Source: Dysidea avara (Eukaryota; Porifera; Demospongiae; Dictyoceratida; Dysideidae). From it: a stretch of 64,000 bases of DNA. The number at the start of each line of letters is the position of its first letter. Position 1 is the stretch's first letter. The stretch covers positions 17,377,633 to 17,441,632 of the forward strand of contig NC_089274.1 in NCBI RefSeq assembly GCF_963678975.1, written 5' to 3'. Positions 24,788-64,000 of this stretch are shown in pieces. The notes beneath the pieces are model-generated. The model worked only from the letters and a program-made list of their open reading frames with translations. It ran no database searches and was not told the origin of the DNA. A program made the translations under genes and the position numbers.

Positions 24788-25122
24788 TAGTCTGGCGCTG
24801 CCGACCCTTTTACGCCGCTCGCTTTTTGATTAGTTGGGCGGCGCTCGCTGTAAAAGGGTCTGGTCACAACCGCATACCAAACTTGTGCAGCTGGAATTAA
24901 TTAACGTCTTAATCACACGGATTTTGTCATGGTATCCATGGTTCCACTTTTTACGCACTGAATGTTCAGTTTAATTACAAATGCTGCGATTTGATTGGTG
25001 CTGCCACTATAGTGGCAGCGTACACAAGTTTAGTATGCGGTTGTGACCAGATCCTTTTACAGCGAGCGCCGCCAAACTAATCAAAAAGCAAGCGGCGTAA
25101 AAGGGTCGGCTGTGCCAGACTA
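24788..25122. mobile_element. TAGTCT foldback element 1
   Basis: The ends TAGTCTGGCGCTGCCGACCC and GGGTCGGCTGTGCCAGACTA are inverted, with arms of about 100 bp. The flanks AGCTAGACC and AGCTAAACC match at 8 of 9 bases, consistent with a 9-bp target duplication as made by Mutator-like elements. Non-coding. Confidence 0.75.
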
Positions 25123-25187
25123 AGCTAAACCATGCATTTGGCAGTGTGGCTATACTTATGCACTTGTCAATTTCATGCCCCACCCCC

Positions 25188-25630
25188 TAGTCTCGCGTGG
25201 CCAGACCGCTTTTTTCCGTGTATTGGGTGGGAAAAAAAGGGTCTGGTGTAACTCCAATAGCTGTTTACTTCTGAGCCGTCCCCAGACACTGGGGACGCTA
25301 ATTGAATAACTTTGGCTGCAAAAGGAGACGTCAGTAAGTAAACTCGATATGGCTTCGATCTGTTTATCCTTTAAATGAACCTTAATTTGTCTCTTTTAAA
25401 TTATCTTGAAAGTTCATCCTCATCGTGTAACAAGACTCACAACCGGAGCAGGAGTTACGAACATTTCATTGTCTTACTGACGTCATGGCACCTCCTTTGT
25501 GGCCAATGTTATTTAATTAGCGTCCCCAGTGTCTGGGGACGGCTCAGAAGTAAGCAGCTATTGGAGTTGCACCAGACCCCTTTTCCCCCACCCAATACAC
25601 GGAAAAAAGCGGTCTGGCCACGCAAGACTA
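25188..25630. mobile_element. TAGTCT foldback element 2
   Basis: The ends TAGTCTCGCGTGGCCAGACC and GGTCTGGCCACGCAAGACTA are inverted, with arms of about 125 bp containing CGTCCCCAGACACTGGGGACG. The 9-bp direct repeat CCCACCCCC flanks both sides exactly. Non-coding. Confidence 0.82.
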
Positions 25631-25732
25631 CCCACCCCCAGGAGAGGTGGGGGAATACAGGGGATTTGACAAATCGTGGTGTCAAATTTCCCACTAGTGG
25701 GGCAAAATCGGCTGTCAAATCCCCACTATATC

Positions 25733-25810
25733 TAGTCTCGTGCCCAGACCGCTTCCTTTTTTCGCTGCCCCCACATAAAAAGAAAAAGAAGCGGTCTGGG
25801 CACGAACTAC
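25733..25810. mobile_element. TAGTCT foldback element 3, 78-bp hairpin
   Basis: The left end TAGTCTCGTGCCCAGACCGC and the right end GCGGTCTGGGCACGAACTA pair with each other. The flanks CACTATATC and CACTACATC match at 8 of 9 bases. It lies in a region with several GGGGATTTGACA repeats in both orientations (25661-26010), probably another disrupted MITE. Confidence 0.7.
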
Positions 25811-26569
25811 ACTACATCCCCACCCCCATAGTAGGGGATTTGACAACACCTCAAGGATGACTAAGCGCATGCAACTAGTAATAAACCTGCCCCGTAGCTA
25901 GTAAAATTATAGCAAGTGCGATTTTATTGTTTAGAAATGCAACTACCGAAAATTGGTCAGTGAATTGGACAACTGCATGTCAATTGCTCCAGAGAAGCAA
26001 TGTCAAATCCCCACCTGGGGTGTGGGGACGCCAGGGGGTGCGGCATGAAATTGACAAGTGCATTATCAGTGGCAATCACTGCTTCATAAGTCCAGACCTA
26101 TACCTCAGCTAGCTATATGGGTGTCATCAGCACTTTAACTATTCTGAAAAAAAAGAAGCCAGATTAGCAACAGTCATGCAGTGAGTGACTACTATATAAA
26201 CTCTACTAATAGCAGTACACATGCAAAACTGTCTGACAGATAATATTGCTATCAAAGCCAGTGTAAATCAATAGCATTATAACCTATAAGTCACTCTAAT
26301 ATGTGTTAACCAAACAATATTGCTTGCATGGCTTCTCTGTGCATACCTTACACTTTTTGATTCTGGCCTGTCAAACGTGATAACTGGTAGTTAACATTTC
26401 TACAGATATATTAGTATATTTTTACAGATATTTCTTGCTATGCATTCTAAACCCATAGTGGTCTTTGCAGGCAATGATAAAAGTTCACATTATATTATTG
26501 TAGTAGGCCATTTGATGTTTCAGCTTTAAATAATCCTTTAGCTGGTTGTTATATTAGAGTATAATTATA

Positions 26570-27705
26570 TGTTTAGGTCAAAGCATACTGGTGAATCACA
26601 GCTGCTTACTATTACTGACTTCGCCAAAGCACTGGATAACAAACTCCACGTAAATGTTGGTATATTAGATCTATCCAAGGCATTCGATAAAGTCCCACAC
26701 AAAAGACTGCTAGCAAAAATTGAATTTTATGGCATTAAAGGCAAGGTCTTGAAATGGTTAGAGTCCTTTTAAGTAATCATTCTCAATAAGTTGTTGTTAA
26801 TGGTTCCTTTTCTTCTCCTTGTGAAGTCATATTAGGAGTATAGCACAAGGCTCAGTCTTGGGTCCTACCCTCTTTTGTTGTACATTAACAACATAGCTGA
26901 AGGTATTAGCAGCTAGATGAAACTCTTTGCAGATGATTGCCTGATATATAAAGTTATCCATAGTACAGTAGACCATCAAACATTTCAGCAAGACTTAACA
27001 ACATTGTCAAAATGGGCAGATGAATGGCAAATGGAATTTAATATCAAGTTTCGAACCATCATGCATAGTAAGAGTTTGTTCACGCATGTAATGAATGGCA
27101 TCCCACTGGCAGTTACAGAACAACACTTATATCTTGGAATCAAATTACATCACAAACTCTCATGGAAACCTCACATATAGACTACACTTGTAATGAGCTC
27201 TACAAAACTATTGGTTTTAAAAAGAAATCTTCATCACTGCCCCAAACATCTATGTGAACTAGCATATAAACAATTTGTAATACCTGCATGTATTAGAGTA
27301 TACTGTTCACCAATACGGGATCCTTACCACCTAAACCAACTTGAGATGGTCCAGTATAGAGCTGCTCGTTTTGTGACAAGGAAACCAAGGAGAAGGGATC
27401 AGAGATAGTATCACCAACATCTTAACAACATTAAATTGGCCAACACTTCAAGAATGTCGCAGACAGGCAAGACCAGTTTTATGGTATAAAATACTGCACG
27501 ATTTACAACTATACCTAATACTCCTTCCTTCCAAGAACTGTACCTAGGCTGAACGATGACTGATATTATTGAAACTAACTGTGTAGAATTACTTAAACAA
27601 AATTTAGCACTAGTCATGTAATTAACTGTAATTGTACTGCACATCAGCATTATACCCCTGGAGGGTCCTGCTGATTAAAAATAAATAAATAAATAATAAT
27701 AATAC
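26570..27705 (+). pseudogene. Non-LTR retrotransposon fragment (reverse transcriptase)
   Basis: Broken reading frames encode reverse transcriptase blocks: GILDLSKAFDKVPHKRLLAK, then GSVLGPT in another frame, the catalytic FADD motif in KLFADDCLIY, ADEWQMEFN, and the C-terminal VQYRAARFV. This order is typical of Jockey/CR1-like LINEs. There are stops and frameshifts (for example near 26770 and 26890), and the endonuclease is absent. The 3' end has a short AT-rich repeat tail (AAATAAATAAATAATAATAA, 27678-27705), supporting target-primed insertion. It is not functional. Confidence 0.85.
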
Positions 27706-28999
27706 TGTAAATATGTTTCGTCATGTTACCTGACTGCTTTATTAGAATAGTAGCTACAATTATTCTTTAGACGGTTACATTAGGAGTGTCTTGATCTTTT
27801 GAATTTTACTTTAAAATGCCAGTATAATGCCTGCATTACTATACAGTACAAGTTAATCCCAAAATTGTCACCACATATTCCTACTGGCAAATCGACACCT
27901 TTCTGCTTGAAGTGGAAGGTAATAAGACACAAAAATGTCAAAGCTAAGTATACAATGTATCCATCAAATACAAGGGAGATAATATGACAAACAGTGCAAA
28001 AATCATGCCTATAGTATGCATGTGTTGCCTATGTTGAAAAATGCCTTGTACATGCATGTCTCATGAACTTGAAATCTGAAAGGATTTAATATTTTTAAAA
28101 GAACCATAATTAAATTTTCAATTCACTATAAGCACTTATTATGAAACTCCACTTATTACAGTATATGAAACTCGATGCTCTTGGTTATTATTATAGCCTT
28201 TGTAAAAAAAAAACTGGTAAACTGGAATTTTGAAAATTGTGCTACAATGATAAAAGTGTACAGATAATGTGAGCTGCACAAGCAAGACAATATTGAGATG
28301 AAAGAATCACACAGCACAGTATATACTCTTCAATGATGCCAGTCAAGTCAACAAGTACTATTATAGTTAGCCACCACACAGTTAATGTTGTTAAACTTCA
28401 CTTTCTAAAATTAATGTTAATAACACTCACAGAAACAGTGGAATATTTGTAAATGTATGTCTCATAAACAACCTATATGATATGCACTGTTTGCTAGACA
28501 CATACACAAGTCATCAGTCACACACACGTATGCACACACTTTTGCTTGTCTGGATCTCTATTGAGATCATCATCCCTTCATGGAAAGTACACACTTACTC
28601 AGCCATGCAGGGAATGCTGAATAACACACCATTGAGTTTAGACCAGGAGAGAGAGCTCAAGGGATGCTGAAATAACCTATTAATACAAGCTAATGAAGCT
28701 ATATTGGCCAGGTGAGGAGGGTGGATAGCTAGGCCATAAACAATTGCAGAGACCTAAGTCAGAAGACTTGGTCCACTTTGTGCAAAGTGGTGTGTGCTTA
28801 ATGTAAAACCCTCTTGATGGCTTGCAAGGCCAGTGCTCTTGACACTGCCTGCATGGTCTGAAAAATCAGGGCTGCTGCCCCAGGTGCTGCCATTAGCCAC
28901 ACCATGCACCTATGAGTGATGTGTCCACCATGAGGAGGTTGGCATGCAGCATGGATGCAAAAAAAACCTTGGGACTTGAACCTCAGAGTGATGATCACT

Positions 29000-29315
29000 T
29001 TGCTTTGCTATGCGACTGCCAGTACACACACATACCATACTCATACCAGCTCCATCTAACTACTCTCTACGAGGTCATTCAATGAAGTTGTTACAGCCAA
29101 ACACAAGAGTAAACTCATACCTTAACTCATTCTTCCCTTCAAGTATAAAGATTTGGAATAACTTACCCAACGACCTCATCACCTGTTCAAGTTTAGACCA
29201 ATTTAAAGCAAGGCTAGCTGAACATCAATTAACCACATAATTAATTTTGCTGATTTATTATCTGTGCTTGTATATACTCTTTGTAAGAGGTTTTGCACAG
29301 TAAACAATAATAATT
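29000..29315 (+). pseudogene. 5'-truncated non-LTR retrotransposon tail
   Basis: A frame across 29010-29240 ends in SSIKIWNNLPNDLITCSSLD, the typical extreme C-terminus of LINE polymerase proteins (WN.LP). It is followed by an AATAATAATTATT tail and a CA run. Only the 3' end is present. It could derive from a related family to the 26.6-kb fragment. Confidence 0.65.
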
Positions 29316-30601
29316 ATTACACACACACACACACAGAGAACAGACCTCAGCAATTAGTCCATGGAAACTTACTCACTAGCTTTAAAATCTTCAAAAAAAA
29401 TTTTTAAAAATCACAAAACACAACAATAACTATTCTACACTATAAAAATTTCTCCAGGGTATACACACAACCTTAAAGATGCAGTGCTATCAGATACAGC
29501 CATCTAAAAATCATATATATAACTATAATTTCTAAACCAGAATCCAAAGACACAATTTTCTGCTTTCAAAATAGCATACACAATGTTATTATCAAAGTTT
29601 GATCTCAATTTTTAAAAACTTCCTAATATAATAGCAAAATTGTACACAACCAACAGAAGAAAAAAAACCCACCATAACGTAATTAGTTTCTTATCCTCCA
29701 TACTCATAATAACAATGTGGGTGGGCAGATTTTTATTGCTTATATAGATGGTTGAATTACACAATTCACATCACTCAGAGTGCAATGTGCTTAAACTGCT
29801 CTAGCTAGTAAAAGGTATGGCTGCATTACAAAAATCATTGGTGCACTATGAACAACAATGCAGGCTGGGATGAGAAACTATTAATATATTAAAATACAAG
29901 AGAATTCCTAGAATACTGGTTATGAATATCTAATTCGTCTTTATCTTTACGTTCTACAAAATTTCATCATGAGTTTTTCAAGCCCCATCAAAAACCTTGT
30001 CAAAAACAAAGATGGTGTAGCTACGTGTGAAGGATTATTTTTATAATATAGCTATACATAGCTTAAGTGAAGTCCTTTATCCAGAACTTGCTATAATATA
30101 GTTGCAGTATTAAGATGATATAAGAATTAATGCACAACTACTGTAATGATTAAAACAGTTCAATTCCACCATTATTGTGCGTGAGGTTGAGTTATCAAAA
30201 TTAATACGCAGTCTTTAAGATTTAATACCACATATTATTGTCAGATTATACAACTTGACATACACTGTAAAAAATGAACACAAAAATGGTGTTATGGGGC
30301 ACACTTTGGTGTCACAGGGCACACTTTTTGTGTGCAAAGCATGTTTTATTATTTAGAGTGTAGACTTAGTATATACTGTTTTAATTTGTAAGTTGGATAA
30401 TGGATAAGCATAAAAACTGATTTTGTTGAAAAGTAAGATGCAACTGGACTCGCATCAAGCCTATAATCATCATTGTTACTGTGCAGTCAACCAACTGGTA
30501 GTGTGAAGCACAGGCAGACAGTCTGAGTATTTATATCAATTTGTATACTTATGATTACAAGTACAATAAACTGGATGACTATATATGAATTACAGTTTAA
30601 G
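29316..30601. other. Intergenic sequence downstream of gene A
   Basis: AT-rich; includes the presumed gene A 3' UTR. An ACACTGTAAAAAATG-type small inverted repeat lies at about 30263-30361. Otherwise nothing recognised. Confidence 0.4.
30345..30350 (-). promoter_or_regulatory. Candidate poly(A) signal for gene A
   Basis: AATAAA on the minus strand, about 250 nt beyond the gene A stop and within a small inverted-repeat element. It is the first canonical hexamer I see downstream. Usage is unproven. Confidence 0.3.
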
Positions 30602-62589
<31,988 letters not shown>

Positions 62590-64000
62590 TTTGCACAATA
62601 ATTAACACGTCTTTAGCGTAACCATAGTGCCGACGCATGTGAGTTGCGCGACTTCCGCTCTACATAACCATGGTAACAGTAAGCCTTGCTTCACAACATA
62701 GATAATACACGTAGTATCTATGTTCACAGCTTCAGCTATAGACCTAGACCAAAAGGCAATGGCTGCAGTAAGGATGCTATTGATGTACTGCCAACGCAAA
62801 GTATAATCACTTGACTCGATTCACTTCTGTACTGATTCAAGTTGAACTCTTCTTTTGTAGGCGCACGCCCCTTCACATAAACTAAGTTACCGGCGCCACC
62901 AGACTAGACAAAGGGCCAGAGAAAGGCTCTAAAAGCAATGCATGATCCATCCAAAGTTGTCACGACTTTGGGGTTATATTGCTTTCCAGCAGATAATGTC
63001 AATGTATACATAGCTGGCTATATGCATACTAAGCCGTAGGGTCCGCAATCCGAAAAATCAACTTCTACAAATCAATCCCCCTACCATTGTGGGATGTTCA
63101 TTGTAGTATCCCATTGCTTGATCCACCATGAAACCGGAGGCACGATTGTTGCCTTCACAGCAATATCATTTTCAGTATCTCACAAGATGCAAGATTTATT
63201 TTTAAAATTTCGTGCTCCACACAAAGGACCGGATGAAACTTTCTACTTAGCCAAATCGTATCCAGAGTTCATGTAGTTGAAAACTGTGCACAGAAATAAG
63301 TAAATAATTTGCTGGGTGCTCGGCACAGGGTTGCTTTCTTTGAAAAAACAAACAAAGAAATACGAAGTTTCGAATTCAAACTGCCCTACCACCCAGGGCA
63401 AGAGAAGCCAATTATTCCTCATAGTATTTCGATACGATTGGGTGCATAGTCTGTCTACGCTGTTAGTTTGGAAAAGATCTGAGACTTCTCACCATCTGGG
63501 TGACGAGCGTCAAAATTTTCTGCAGCATCAAAGAATTGTGTCGTGCTTTCTAGCCATTTCCAGCGCTTCTGCAGCCACAACAATCATCAATTATAGACTA
63601 AAACTATGGCAAAAGATGTCCCTGAACGTTTGGTAACAGCGGTTGTCAATTATTATTTCATCCACAGCTTCCACGCCTGGCTATAAGCTATGCATCAAGG
63701 GAGGCAGCAAAATCATCCAAATTTAACTTCACCTCTCACGCTCCACAGCAGCTTCAAATCTTCACTAGATCACCCTACATCACCATTATGCTTCAAAACA
63801 TCCCAAAACAAACCGAAAAAAGCACAAGATCTTTCATTTTTGATTCGAGCTGGGTGGAGCTCCTGGTGAGCTGCTGGTGAGCTGCTGGTATACTTCTCAT
63901 ATGAAATCACAGAAATACCAACTACTACTACTACCAAACGTTTTGAACCATCTTTTATCATCATTCTAAACAAAATTAAGTGACCAGTGTGGCATCAGAA
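62590..64000. other. 5' flank of gene A
   Basis: It should hold the gene A promoter and 5' UTR. An AACCATGGTAAC palindrome lies about 80 bp upstream of the ATG, and one TAGTCTGG-type end near 62900. No further gene, RNA gene or clear element can be supported. Confidence 0.4.

Noticed and set aside
62660..62685. RFX X-box or other promoter element around AACCATGGTAAC
   Set aside because: It only partly fits the X-box consensus and no transcription start is known.
63770..63973. A gene at the right edge of the window
   Set aside because: The frame is short, of low complexity in part (VVVVV), and has no homology that I recognise.

Overview
The window looks like intron-rich animal DNA: AT-rich, many short introns (often 45-100 bp) with GT-AG borders, no operons, and very dense small DNA transposons. 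A demosponge or similar early-branching invertebrate is my guess from this style; the sequence does not prove the species.

The protein-coding content is two complete ABC subfamily A (ABCA) transporter genes in tandem, both on the minus strand, plus a broken 3' remnant of a third copy. I rebuilt them exon by exon from homology between the copies, splice sites and reading phase. Gene A (62589 down to 30602) has 43 exons and predicts about 1951 residues. Gene B (20361 down to 3725) has 44 exons and predicts about 2004 residues. Intron positions and phases agree throughout, apart from one extra 63-nt exon in gene B. The remnant (about 2204 down to 1000) matches the last exons of gene B. Each full protein has the ABCA layout: TM1, extracellular domain 1, membrane block 1, NBD1, linker, TM7, large extracellular domain 2, membrane block 2, NBD2, and a short tail ending in a VFxNFA motif. 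Family knowledge suggests lipid or sterol export or flipping; the substrate cannot be read from sequence.

Layout: 1-1000 repeat-containing flank; 1000-2204 pseudogene; 2205-3724 nothing recognised; 3725-20361 gene B; 20362-30601 intergenic, filled with inverted-repeat elements, a non-LTR retrotransposon fragment and a second retrotransposon tail; 30602-62589 gene A, whose long introns carry a complete-ended but dead hAT transposon with a nested TTAA-flanked element, a 307-bp CA microsatellite, a 30-bp-unit minisatellite and many foldback elements; 62590-64000 5' flank with no gene recognised.

The most notable signals are: near-identical exon-plus-intron tracts between genes A and B confined to ATP-binding exons (probable gene conversion); a TAGTCT-ended foldback family with 9-bp target duplications; a short motif around TGACTGYTCTATTAG scattered at least 17 times; and a very long UG tract about 70 nt upstream of a gene A splice acceptor.
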